Source: Diphasiastrum complanatum (Eukaryota; Streptophyta; Lycopodiopsida; Lycopodiales; Lycopodiaceae). From it: a stretch of DNA of 64,000 nucleotides. A program made the position numbers and the translations under genes. This document shows, piece by piece, positions 22,209-33,415 of this stretch. The notes under the pieces were generated by a model. The model was not told the origin of the DNA. It saw only the letters and a program-made list of their open reading frames with translations, and did no database searches. The stretch's first letter is position 1. The number at the start of each line of letters is the position of its first letter. Where the stretch lies: positions 99,325,460-99,389,459 of the forward strand of contig CM055092.1 of assembly GCA_029204225.1 (NCBI GenBank), given 5' to 3'.

Positions 22209-22736
22209 CTAGTGCTACGAAATATACAATTACTTACAACCAACTATCAACACATAGCATTGACGAAAACTCCTGCTGCGAAAGAGCATCACAAAAACAA
22301 GTGTGTAAACACGCACCTGAACGTGAATCTGGGCAATATCCATGCTGAAATTGAATATACTGAGATAAGACCGACCAAAAAACACTATGCAGCAGAAGCC
22401 CAAAATGCTGTTAGAGCTAGTGAGTGCCATAGTAGGCTTTATACAGGAACAATGCATCAGAATTGGTCCTGGTATCGGTGGTGCAGAGAGCAGCAGTGCA
22501 GTGGTGGCGTTGGAGACAGGAAACTTCTCCCGATCAGTGGGCGACGGTGTAGTTTTTTGAGCAATAGCAGCGGACTAGCTAGCAGTATCTTTAGCTATAG
22601 AGCAATAGTGTGGTAGTTTCTCCACCGTCAGTGATATGTATGCGCGCACGAGAGCAAAAGCAACCAAAAGATCGAGAGATCGAGAGAGAGATTTCCCAGA
22701 TTTCGAAGTAGCGTAATAGATCGAGAAGGTCAGAGC
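22209..22736. other. Region upstream of ARD copy 2
   Basis: Matches 45,881-46,403 almost perfectly. On the minus strand there is a TATAAAG phrase near 22,440 and splice-like signals (GTGCGT and TTCGCAG near 22,318 and 22,282), which could belong to an upstream ARD exon or promoter. I could not tie a start codon to the ARD frame. A GATCGAGA-rich stretch lies at 22,670-22,695. Confidence 0.35.
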
Positions 22737-23086
22737 CGCGTGTAGGGATGAAGGGTTAAGGGTGAAGGAGAGGTGGCGGTGGCACTGCAGCCTAAGTCTT
22801 CTCGGAGAGAACCAACACCCAACCTTTATATATGCATGGCAAGACTACTGCAGGTGCCAACAATGACTATAATGATTATGAAGGGAGATATGGGGTACTT
22901 ACTTCTAGTTGAAATTCACCCCTAAAAGTTTACTCCCTCTTGGGGGTTTATGTTTTACTTGTGTACTCTATGTAGAAGAACATTCTCCAATGATGGACTT
23001 TGTCAAAAATGAATACACATTAGAGGCGCTCTTTTTCATGTACTCTCAATCCTATTATACATCTAATTTCACTCCAACAAAACCAT

Positions 23087-23579
23087 CACATGGTATCCGG
23101 TCAAGATTTTAAAGAGGTGATCCGGTCGAGATTTGAGATACTGATCCGATCGAGATTTTGTCTTTTGGATCCGGTCGAGATGTGTTAACATTGATCCGGT
23201 CGAGATTTTGCCTTTGGATTCGGTCGAGATTTTTTCTTTGGATCCAGTCGAGATGTGATGACTCTGCTCTGGTCGAGATTTAAAATAGGTGATCTGGTCG
23301 AGATTTTTTCTTTGGATCCAGTCGAGATAAGATGACTCTGCTCTGGTACAGATTTTAAACAGGTGATCCGGACGATATGTGATGACTTTGATCCGGTCGA
23401 GATTTAAAATAAGTGATTTGGTTGATATGTGATGACTTTGATCTAGTCGAGATTTTGTCTTTGTTGGCATCCGGTCGAGATTGCCATTCAGTTGAGATTT
23501 GAGTTGTTGGTATCCGGTCAAGATTGCCATCCTGTTGAGATGTGAGTTGTTGGCATCCGGTTGCGATTGTGTTGGAGGG
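23087..23579. repeat. GGTCGAGATTT minisatellite, copy 2
   Basis: Inverted counterpart of 18,307-18,783. About 20 units of CCGGTCGAGATTTT with spacers such as GATGACTCTGCTCTGG. It ends at TTGCGATTG right before LTR-like module A. Confidence 0.9.
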
Positions 23580-23970
23580 TTTGCGGATACCGAGGCAACC
23601 CTAACCCTAGTTAATAAGTGAGAGGGATTTGGCACCCTGCGTGTGTAAGTCCAACCCAACGATCACATAGTTATTTGATAAAAGGACTTTAGGCCTTTTT
23701 GCGAGACTGTTATGTCGTAGGGCCTAAATGTAAAGTTAGTAAATAAAGTTGGGTTTCCCTCCAATTTGAATAGTTCCCACTCTTTTTTAAATTTGAATAA
23801 TTAGGGAGGTAGAAATGGACCAATAGCATTATGAGGCCAGGGTTCTCCTCTCTATAATAAAATGGGACCAACTCGAGTAGTCTTTATTGTGGATCTTAGT
23901 GTTAATGATTGTAGTGTTAATGCTTAGGGTTAATGGATGTTAGAGTTAGATGTTGATCTTCCATTCATGC
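23580..23970 (+). repeat. LTR-like module A (copy 2)
   Basis: Starts TGTTGGAGGGTTTGCGG at 23,580. Related to LTR B at both ends but not in the centre, and joined to the copia module at CTATCGCTCTC (about 23,980). No primer site. Confidence 0.6.
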
Positions 23971-23983
23971 TGAAATTTAAAAT

Positions 23984-24802
23984 ATGCTATCGCTCTCTTG
24001 GGATTCATATGCTGAAATTTATATGGTAGATGCAAAGTGTTGTGATACACCTATGGAGTTAAATGTAAAGCTAACTATAAGAGGTAATGCAAGATCCTTC
24101 GAGGACATTACTCTCTATAGAAAGCTAGTTGGTTCACTTATATATCTAACCATCACAAGACTAGATATAAGCTATTTTGTTGGTAGATTAAGCCAGTTTA
24201 TGTAAGATCCTAGTGAAGAGCATTGGAAGCTAGAGAAATGAGTTTTGAGATACATCATGGGCACTCGAGATTTTGGCATATTGTATGAGGGATCATCACG
24301 AAACTTGTATGGTTTTTCAGATTTAGACTTTGCTAGAGATCAAATGGATAGAAAATCCACAAGTGCACATTGTATTTTCAGAGGTGATGGAGCTATATCA
24401 TGGATGTCGAAGAAACAAGCCACTCTCTCATTGTCATCTAGTGAGGCCGATTACAAAGTTCTTACTCATTACACAGAGGAGATATATGGATCAAGAGGAT
24501 GATAAAGGATCTTAACTTGCTGGAATTTTTAGAGAGCCCAATCATCTTTTGTGACAACCTTTCAGCCCAAAAGTTGGCAAACAATCCTATCTTTCATACG
24601 AGGAGTAAGCATATTGAGGTGGCATATCACTTTGTGAGAGAACAAACCATGGAAAAGGAGGTGGAGCTTCAACATGTGTCTTCAATGGAATGTGTAGCTG
24701 ATATCTTCACCAAAGCACTTGGAAAAGACATGTTTACCTTTAAAGCATAGGACTTCACTTGGAGTATTCTCGAGGTCTATTGTAAACTAATTGAAGAGGG
24801 AC
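23984..24802 (+). pseudogene. Ty1/copia reverse transcriptase end plus RNase H (copy 2)
   Basis: Same segment as 17,084-17,907 on the opposite strand. It runs from DAKCCDTPME through LYRKLVGSLIYL to RNase H with GFSDLDFA, LSSSEADYK, IFCDNLSAQ and VADIFTKAL. A TAA follows LSQFM at 24,203 (before DPSEEH) and a TGA follows YGSRG at 24,500, so the frame is broken at least twice. The purine run and LTR start follow at 24,793-24,803. Confidence 0.9.
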
Positions 24803-24985
24803 TGTGAGAAACTGTCAACCAATTTGATCTATTTTGGTCTATGTTGATTAGTTGGCAATTTAGGCCAATATGCATTTTATACTTAGAGATAAAATTTATG
24901 AAGCTATTTTTAGCCTAAGTACATGTGAAATTACCACTTTTAAAAAGTGAGAGAAAGTAGAAAGTCGAATTAGGACACATTCAAA
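24803..24985 (+). repeat. Copia 3' LTR piece (copy 2)
   Basis: TGTGAGAAACTGTCAACC start after the purine run GAAGAGGGAC. It ends near the ORF X stop region, with a short palindrome CATTCAAATTTGAATG at about 24,978-24,993. Confidence 0.65.
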
Positions 24986-25100
24986 TTTGAATGTTAGATT
25001 CAGTGAATCTAGTGATCTTTCCATTTACTTGATGTTCGTCTAGTTTATAGAATCGAATAATATATTTTAGAACATTTTCAATATCAATATAGATATTATT

Positions 25101-25679
25101 TCAACCGTTGTAATTGCACTCACTATATTCTGATTTGTATAATTCAGCTATATGAAGTGGTTGCCCAACTACTTTGAACATTCTGTCATTATAATAATTT
25201 CTTGCTAATCTTATTCGATATGGACGAGGAAGGTAAGTTTTCTTCACCATCACTTTTTTTAAGTAATCTAAAAAAAGTAGAATAAGCATTTCTGCTTATT
25301 CCAGAAACATCACATGCACCTAGTATTATAGTTGCATCCAAGTAAGTTTCAACCTTTGATTAGCAAACTGTAATTGCTTATTAAGACAAGATATGCTATG
25401 CATTTCAATATCATGCAACCTTTGACAATATCCAAGTAATCTGTTATTTTCTTCACATACAAATCTGAGAAGATGAGTTACGGACTTAGAATTTGGACAC
25501 AGATTCATACCTGGATCATTAGGATAAATTGATCTATCCACCCACAAATCTATATTCTTATGATTATTCATTCTCAATTCTCTAACTATTTCAACAACAT
25601 TCTCTACAGCTTTCGAATTTTTCTTAATAATTGGAGTGCATTCCATAGGAAGTGCAACATGCAAATGGAACATTGCCAT
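25101..25679 (-). pseudogene. ORF X, internally deleted (copy 2)
   Basis: Starts MAMFHLHVALPMECTPIIKK at 25,679 and keeps residues 1 to about 108. A ~580-bp deletion then joins the coiled-coil region to exon 2 at CTTGGATGCAACT (about 25,345). The intron and the basic region are lost. The remaining exon 2 is further shortened at about 25,265 (between RLVKK and VMVKKT), and similarity continues to its YSECNYN end and beyond to about 25,000. The family is not recognised. The full-length relatives are at 15,625 and 49,937. Confidence 0.6.
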
Positions 25680-25993
25680 TGTTGCAAGCTACGATCCATA
25701 AATACTTGAAACTAAAATAAGTCAAATTGAATAGATCTAGCATATCTTACTTTTGTAATGTCTATGTTGGGCTGAAAAATCGTCCCGCCTCGTATTTCAC
25801 TATAAGCAGTGAAATTTTCTTAAAGGGCCCATTTTGAGCCATATTTTTCCTAATGTAGTGATCTAACATGAAAGGGAGTGAAATATAATTGGACCCTTCC
25901 TCCTGTGAATCCTATTGGTTGAGTGACATATGAGCCCTCAAACTTGATTGGGCCAAATTGATGAATATCTCTCTTTTGATTGGACCCTAACTC

Positions 25994-26681
25994 TGTTGGA
26001 GGGCTTGCGGATCCCAAGGCAACCCTAACTCTAGTTAATAAGTGAGAGGGATTTGGCACCCTACGTGTGTAAGTCCAAACCGATGATCACATAGAGATTT
26101 GATTAATTAGAAAGTTAATAAAAGGATTTTAGGCCTTTTTGCGAGACTTTTAATGTCGCAGGGCCTAAATGTGAAGTTAGTGAATAAAGCTGGGTTTCTC
26201 TCCAATTTGGATGGTTCCCACTCTTTTTTAAATTTGAACAATTAGGGAGACAGCTTGAGTTTGTTACACATGTACATATCTTTATTTCAAAAAAGCAGAT
26301 TGGTTCTCTTGTGAAATGGGTTTATGAATGTTCTTGTTCTCTATCACTTTTCCTTGATCTCTCATTCCTTTATTGTATTTTGTTAATTGTTGAATTTGAT
26401 TGTTATTAGGATTGCATGTTTTGTACTTTTTATGAGAGGGAAAGGGAGAGAGAGAAAGAGTAAGCTATCTTCATTGTGGATATAATGTTAATGGATGTAG
26501 TGTTAATGCTTAGGGTTAATGGATGTTAAAGTTAGATGTGAGTCATCCATTCATGCTAAAATCTAAACTATGCTATCGCTCTCATGGGAACGAATCTACG
26601 CATGACAACTAACTTCATCTCCTCGATGCTAGATTGATTAGATCTTGGGTTGAGGATAGGCAAGGAAATAAACCCACTACA
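25994..26681 (+). repeat. Gypsy LTR B, full (copy 2)
   Basis: 688 bp, starting TGTTGGAGGGCTTGCGG and ending AACCCACTACA, followed after 4 nt by a tRNA-Asp primer site. Matches 50,506-51,184. A GAGAGGGAAAGGGAGAGAGAG stretch lies at about 26,434-26,456. No matching 3' LTR was found in the window. Confidence 0.75.
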
Positions 26682-26685
26682 ATTT

Positions 26686-26704
26686 TGGCTCCGTTGTCGG
26701 GGAC
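26686..26704 (+). promoter_or_regulatory. Primer-binding site, tRNA-Asp type
   Basis: TGGCTCCGTTGTCGGGGAC differs at three positions from the plant tRNA-Asp complement TGGCGCCGTTGCCGGGGAT, a site used by several plant gypsy lineages. Confidence 0.8.
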
Positions 26705-27880
26705 CTACACCAATTTCTTAGTTTGCAGCATGTTTGTTGGATGGTTAGCTTGCATTAGGCATCTTGTCATGGCATGAATAGTGTTAAATCTGCATTTAGG
26801 ATTAGTTTGGGAGTGATTTTGCCTGATTTAAGTGGATTTTCTTGTTTGAAATCTAATCTAATTGTGAAACAGAGAAAGCTATTCAAATCACCAATCTTAA
26901 GATCCATTTGGATTTGAAATATCAGAATAAACAACAAAATCGGTCAAATCTGCCAAATTTTGGTCAAAAGGAGACAAAAATCGTCATCAAAGCTGATAAA
27001 TTTTTGCCCTATTTTAGAAAACGTTTGCCGAGTTGCAGGCACCTTTAGTTTTGATCACAGAACCTTCAGTTTGAAGGGCAAACAATCCTTCTCAGCAGAT
27101 ATCTAGAAACATAAAGAAAACCATAAAAAACTATCAAAAAATCACAAAAACCCTAAATAAAAAAAGAACCTTCACTCGATTCACTGTTCATAGGTGTGAT
27201 TCAGATCTATTTACTGCCAGGTCGATGAAAAATTATATCATAAACAGAAGATTTCTCAGAGGATCAGTTGTCATATTGTCATATTTTTGTCAAAAAAATT
27301 TCTTTTTTGCAAAAATACCAGTATTACTCTTGATTCTTTGCCAGAACCTTCGCCGAGTTTTCATATTATTCTATTTAGAATAATTTACTATTTTTGGGTT
27401 TGGCGAATATTCATCCTATTCAGATCATAGAAAATCTTTACTTTTACCCTCGTCAAACTACAAAAACTTTGCTTTTGTGTGTCCGAAACTTTCGCCAGTT
27501 CTACCCTAGCTTTATCTTGTCTCAGATTCTGAGTCTGAGAGTGCGGCAAAGGTTATTTCCATAGAAATTGTCAAAAAAATCTGATTAAAGAGTTTTTTTA
27601 AAAAATAGCACTATTGAATCTTCACTGAGTGAATCTTCCCCTAGGGAACCTTCGTTAGGTCAATTTTTAGGTTCTGATTTTCTAGATCAAGTCCTTGTCA
27701 AATTTGGGTCAAATCTGATACAGTCTAATTTTGATTCTAAGAATTTTTTTTTTTTTGTGAATTCACGATATAGGAATCTAATTCTTGTCAAGTGAAAGAG
27801 ATCTAGCAAATCTAATCTGAGATAGTTTCGATTGAAAATCTAGATCCAATCTCATTGTCTGCTTGATTTAATCTGTAAAG
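26705..27880 (+). other. Gypsy 5' leader (copy 2)
   Basis: 1.2 kb of AT-rich untranslated leader between the primer site and gag. It recurs at 51,208-52,371. The phrase 'aaccttc' recurs with irregular spacing. No gene. Confidence 0.6.
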
Positions 27881-29335
27881 ATGGCTGTCCCTGGAGGTGC
27901 TCCTCGAGAAGTCAATCCAATCATTATTAGAAGAGCACACCGTTTGGATCTACCCAAATATAATGGATTAATAGATCTAGTTAGATTTCTTCAGATCTAT
28001 TCTGAATCTTTTGAAGTCTATGGCGAAGTTTTTTTCTAGGATAAACTTAAGGTTTTTTTCTATGGCCTTAACAGGCGCAGCACAAGATTGGTACTATAAT
28101 CAAGATGAAACTGAGCACACATATTGAAAGACTGTTAAACGAGCCCTTATCACACGGTTCAAACCTTGGAAGTTTATGGAAGACCTTTTTCTAGTTTTAT
28201 GTAAAATTAAAATGGGAAGGCAGAAAATGGTTCAAGACTACATTGAATGGGTGAAACGCCTAAAATCTGAGTGCGAACTTGAGCTAATTAACAAAAATGT
28301 CATGATTATGTGATTTTGTCAGGTTTACCTAAAAGGATCAAACGTGAGCTGAAACGTCATAATGAGTACACACTTTTGCAACATGCCATGGATGATGCAA
28401 TTTGGGAGGACGATGAAGATTCAGACGATGAGCCGAATATCAATATGTTGCCTTATACAGCAGGGCAGACCACTATGACATCCAACACTATTGCATCAAC
28501 GAATGTCAATGCTGCTACAAAAATGATGCTCAATGAGTTCGAGAAACTTGGAAAGAACCAGTAGAAACAGATGAAAAAGTTGTAGTCGCAATTTGATGAG
28601 AAGATCAAAGCATTGGAAGATTTCCATGGACAAGCGAACAAGGAACCCGAGAAGTTTGCAAAGACTTTTCCTACTAGAAAAAATGTCTAATGTTCTATTG
28701 GTACAGGAAATCACACAATGAATGAATGTCCTCAATTGAGAAAATGAATGGAAATCAGTATATGCCATTTGTGTAATTTGCCTGATCATGAGACTGCTTT
28801 TTCCAACTTCAATCCTCAGATAATTCAGCAACGATATGTCCATATGGGATTTCAAGAACCACATTATGGAGGAAATCCGGCAGCTAGACCTCGTCAATCT
28901 ACTCTTGGATACTCGGAACGGCTAGTCTTACTTGCCCCACCAAAGCACCCCGCTCCTCCTACCAATTTGATGGAACCAGAACCTTACAAAAGTGCCGAGC
29001 AATGGAACTATGGTAATGATCAAGCAGGTGGATCTTCAGAACAATATGCTATTTAGGCTGTCGTGTAACAAGCAGCATCTAGAAACTGGACCAGAACACC
29101 ACTTGGATGCTTTGCATGCAAAAAAAATCACAGAGTTGCAGAATGTCCAAATAAAAGAAAATTTGTACCATTTGGTCGTGACTGTGGTTATGGGCATTGC
29201 TATAAGGAGTGTCCAGCAAAACCAAAGCCACCATTGGCTACAGCTCTTGCAAATTTGATAACAACCAAGCAAAGACCAGTAGCTCAGAATAAAACAACTG
29301 TACCCTTGATGGTGGTCACTAGGGCACAAAAGTAG
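27881..29335 (+). pseudogene. Ty3/gypsy Gag with two zinc knuckles (copy 2)
   Basis: Start MAVPGGAPREVNPIII at 27,881, then PKYNGLIDLVRFLQIYSES typical of a gypsy capsid. A TAG at 28,036-28,038 (Gln codon CAA in copy 3) and a frameshift follow. Later pieces: GLPKRIKRELKRH (28,320), an acidic DDEDSDDE run, NQ-stop-KQMKKL-stop-SQFDEK (TAGs at 28,562 and 28,583), then the proline-rich part. The zinc-knuckle region (29,090-29,230) shows Cys-to-Ala damage (LGCFACKKNH and CGYGHCYKEC). TAG at 29,333 is shared with the other copies. Gag would form the element's capsid. The copy is cut at about 29,440. Confidence 0.85.
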
Positions 29336-29444
29336 GAAGAACTGGTAGCAGATCCAGTTACTGCTGATTCTATACCATTAACTGATATACCAACAACATC
29401 TGGAGTCTATCCAAATCTTCATGTAAAAAAAAGAAGATATCAGC

Positions 29445-30195
29445 TCTCCATATCCCTCGCTCTCTAATTTTGTATTCCATCCATTGTCAACTCCCAAGGT
29501 GCACCAATGCAAATGGCGAGTTCATGTTCCTCATCTTCAGATGATGAGACAAGACCATCACATATAGGATCAGAGGCCTAGTTACACCAGAGAATACCAT
29601 GCCCATGTGCACGATGTAAGTATGCACTGCGACGAGAGCGACATACCAGTATATCACATGTTCACACGTATGGTCAAATTGAGAGAGAGTCATTATCTGT
29701 GCGGACAGTCAGTTCTACTTTGCAAAGCTCTTTGTATTGCTAAAGACATCACTGCATGCTTCTTTTCCATGTATGTTGTTTGGCGCCCTTTCTGATTGGA
29801 GGAATATTCTATTATTCTTGATTGTTTGTTTCACTTGTATTGTGTAGGATGATGACTCACACTCATTTGACTATGAAAGAATTCAACCCGATGTTGCCAT
29901 GCAATCCACAAGATTCAGACATGCAAGCGCACGAGAGCAACCACTTTCCTCGCATACACCACCTGTGTACTTGCACAAAGATATGTCCCGAGGAGACACA
30001 ACACACAAGGATGCATTCTTCACAGACCCACCTGAGGCCACATTGACAAGGGAAGAAGAGATGATGCATGCCTTGGCATCTATTCCTTTGTATGAGGGTG
30101 CACAAATGTCCAAGTTGCGAGCTTGTTTGTTACTTTTGAACTTGCAAACTAAGTATGGGTGGTCAGATACGAGCATCACGAAGTTGTTTGGGTAA
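29445..30195 (+). pseudogene. CACTA (En/Spm) transposase N-terminal fragment
   Basis: Frame from about 29,510: an acidic SSCSSSSDDETRP stretch, then the transposase-associated zinc-type motif IPCPCARCKYALRRERHT (29,596-29,650) with the later HVHTYGQ, then an apparent intron ending TTGTGTAG at about 29,847. A second exon follows: DDDSHSFDYERIQPD, then LASIPLYEGAQMSKLRACLL and LQTKYGWSDTSIT, which is the block found before the TNP2 core. A probable donor follows KLFG at 30,191 (GTAAGC). The catalytic TNP2 core is absent. It is a different piece from the fragment at 1.9-4.2 kb (no overlap). Confidence 0.7.
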
Positions 30196-30332
30196 GCTTG
30201 CTAGCTTCATGTGTGCTATATACAAATTGCTCTAATCTCATTTTATTTTTAATTCATGCGTTATCCTTGGGGAACGATCTAAATACTACATAAATATAAC
30301 AATTTTGTGTTGGTATATTGCGTCATATACCA
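30196..30332 (+). repeat. 3' end of an unplaced gypsy LTR
   Basis: The sequence ending ATATACCA at 30,332 lies five bases before a tRNA-Asp type primer site, the position of an LTR end. The LTR's 5' end is not visible: a CACTA fragment lies upstream. Confidence 0.4.
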
Positions 30333-30337
30333 ATTTT

Positions 30338-30356
30338 TGGCACCGTTGTCGGAGAT
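30338..30356 (+). promoter_or_regulatory. Orphan primer-binding site, tRNA-Asp type
   Basis: TGGCACCGTTGTCGGAGAT, three to four changes from the tRNA-Asp complement. No gag follows on this strand; an antisense gene remnant starts within 200 bp. Confidence 0.7.
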
Positions 30357-30529
30357 TACCAAACAAGTTGATGCAAACTGACATTTCTATCTCCATCCCT
30401 AATGCATGTCAGATAGAACTATTTCTTCAATTCCTTGGGCGTTTGAAGGGACTTGTGGATGCCTGTCAGCCAGTCTTGGTCGACCCACGCTTGGAATCTG
30501 CACGTCCAGAGATCACCAAGGAATGCAGC

Positions 30530-33345
30530 TCAGTAATAGACTCGAAGGACTGGCAGTTGATCTTCGACTTTGTCGGAGGCGAGCACCTTATTAGGATCAA
30601 AGAATATGCGGGGGAGAAAATTGTCCCATTTGGTTTCAATCCCCATTAAATGTTCTAAGTCCCGGGCATAAGTGGCTGCCGCGTGGACTGTTGGATCAGG
30701 GTAGTTGAAATATTTACTGGCAAATATGGTGAGAGCCCTTTGGGCATCTACATTTGTATCCCAACCATGCTCTGATGGAATTCGTGGCCAATTGAAATTT
30801 TGAATTGTGAGCTTGTCTAGAGGATGCCGCATTCCGCCCATTTGGATTGTCGTGTGCATGATAGGAAGTGCGCGCTCACCACTTGTCACATAGGCCCTGA
30901 TGGCCATTGTTTCTCTTTCAAAGAGCTGTTGACGCCACTCTGGTTGTGGTTGGAGGGCGGGTAGTGCTTGCATGTCGTTGGCCTTTATTGTCTGAGCTGA
31001 AAATGATATATGCCAGCCGCCTCTGGATGACTCGTGGGGATACTTAGCTAGAAATTCGTTTATTTTCCACTCCACAGACTTTGGTTTTCGGAAGGCTTGG
31101 GTGGTACATATGGTGTGCGAACCTCTTGATGATGAGGCATGTCCTTCCTCTTGGCTTTGGCTTGGACCTACGTCTTGGCCTTGATCACGCGTCTCAGCAC
31201 CCTTATTAGCTGGTCCTTGGTCTTGGCCTTTGGACCCTTGATCTTGACTGAACCCCCCTGCTGCTTGGTGGCCTTGGTCCTGGCTCGTAATTATCTATGC
31301 AGCATCAAAAATAGGTGACGTTGTCATCACCACTGGGGTAGGTTGGGTCTTCTTCTCCATATACTACTGGCAAGCCTTGAGGGCTTGTTTGGCCTGGGCG
31401 AGCTCTTGAGTTGCGCTTGTCTGGTACTTGTCGAACTCTGCCTGTAGTTGTTTAACATGTGGCTATATACATGTACCTGACGCCTGGAGAGATTCACATC
31501 TGCTTGAGAGAGCGGCCTTGAGTCTGGTGCAGGTTGAGATAGCCAGACGAGTTTTTCACTTTGTAAGGTTTTCACTTCCACCCCCAGGCGGATTTTTTTA
31601 CTGCTTCATAAATTTGTAGTTGTGTCTGGAGGGGAGCCAGCCGTTGGGACGATTTGGATTGAAGCTACCGCACCTTCATGGAGGCCTCTGTCAGCGCCTT
31701 GGATAGGCTTTGGATATATAGGTTGAGGCCATCCTCCTTTTGCTACAACTTGGTGATCTCTGGGTGCCCTTGATGTTCATGTTGTTGAGTTACAATTAGC
31801 TCTTGCTACAGCTTTGTGAGTTCCGCTCGTAGCTGGGTGTTGCTTGTCGCCAGATGGAGTACCCGGCTGTCCAAAATGGCCTTAGCTGCTACCACTTCCA
31901 AGATGTATGTCCCCAAGGCTTGGTATGTCGTCATTAAGTCTGTTGGAATAACCGGTATGCTGGCACTGATAGGGGCTTGTGTGGTAGTAGCCCCGACGAC
32001 TTGTGGAACGTTGTTGTCATTGTCTTCAATCAGGTTCTCAGGGGACCTGTTGTCATCTGGGGCAGTGGGATCTGTCCGATCTGGCGATGGTATGGAAATT
32101 GTCTGAACAAATGCGTCATCAGACAACGGTTGGTTGCTTGGCAACCTTTGGTGGCAAAACAAGTGGTGTGAGAGAAAAAGCAGTGGAAACGGGAGTGGGG
32201 ACTATTTGTCCAAACGAGAGGATGGGAGGAATAGAGAGGAACTAAAGTGTGGTGTGGAGCACGAAAGGTGAGGATGGAGCAGAAATGGTCTGACATGGGG
32301 GTGAAAAGTTGATGACTTGCATTCACGCCAGAGTGTCTAGAGACAACTGAGAAGTAAAAGGGATTAAACTAGAGAGGAGCAATGGAGGATGCGATAATGA
32401 TGGAAGGGGTAGTGGATAATGGAACAAAAATGGAAGTGGTATCAATAGAGGAAGCGGGAATGGAAATAGAAGTAGTCGTGGATGGAATAGAAAGAGGAGT
32501 AGTGACAACAGAGACAAGAGGAGGAGGTTGTATGAAAGAAGAAGTGGCGGTGGTTGATGGAGTGGTTACTGATGTGGCTGTGGTACGTCGTCTGGTGGTA
32601 GGTGGGAGATGAGGAGGAAGGGGTAGTGCCACTCATTCTTTTGCTGGCCGTTGTGTCAGTAACTGCAGGTTGGGATGATGTCAATGCGGCAGATGGCAGA
32701 TAAATGTTAGTGTGCGGCACGATGGAAGATAGAAGGCTTGAGCGACAAAAACCGCGCACTTTCACCTCGAGAAGTGCGCAGACAAAATTACATAAGAAGG
32801 GACTTGCTGTGATATGCTCACGGTTGTTAGGTTTGATGGAAATGGTTAGTTCATGAATGAGGAAGGCATGCCAGTCGTATGGCACAACCGTGGGGCCTGG
32901 GAATGCCAGAAAGGATTCCACTATCTGACTCAACAACATGGACTGGATTCTGTCCTTGCAAAATGTTGAAATAACTAGAAAGTTGTTCAACAGATGCGCA
33001 GCCACATATTTGATTGGTTCCGTGATAGCCTCTATCAGGTAACCGTTGTTAGTTTGGATGGGCATCTCTGGTGTAGTCTTGGCGACGAAAGGTTTGATTA
33101 GGCTTTTTGCCTGACAATGGGACATGGGCTGACGGTCACCGGACATAATGCCAATGGTGACCATCGAGTATGCGCTAATCCTAACCTTGTACGTGGTGGT
33201 ACCTTGGTACAAGAAGTGGAAACACGACTTTGACACATCCCAGGTGGCGTAAGCGTGAAGGGTGAGGCCCATGTTAATCTCAGAATGGAAAAGCGCCGGG
33301 AAAAAACCCATTGCCTGGACCGACTGTTTGAATCCATGGTTGAAT
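30530..33345 (-). pseudogene. Large unidentified protein, broken (about 900 codons)
   Basis: Read down the minus strand: an N-terminal domain of ~215 residues (from about 33,340; FKQSVQAMGFFPALFHS, GLTLHAYATWDVSKSCFHFL, VVPYDWHAFLIHELTISI); a Ser/Thr/Pro-rich part (32,640-32,370); an acidic DDNRSPENLIEDNDNN part; a coiled coil (about 31,900-31,400; ILDSRVLHLATSNTQLRAEL); a Gln-rich linker (repeated DQGQDQG); and a C-terminal domain of ~180 residues (VEWKINEFLAKYPHESS, HGWDTNVDAQRALTIF, RIFFDP) ending near 30,530. TAG stops interrupt it at 31,806, 31,743, 31,665, 31,364 and 31,295, plus frameshifts. I do not recognise either domain. It may be an extra antisense gene of a gypsy element or a captured host gene. 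Confidence 0.5.
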
Positions 33346-33415
33346 CACAATGTTAGAGGGTAAGGGCGAAATATGTGTGGCTGAGGGAATTTCTTCTGAG
33401 GAACAAAATGTTTTC

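Noticed and set aside
31295-31808. U-to-C RNA editing of TAG to CAG
   Set aside because: Known in organelles of some plants, but this is nuclear repeat DNA; CHG deamination of a dead gene is simpler.
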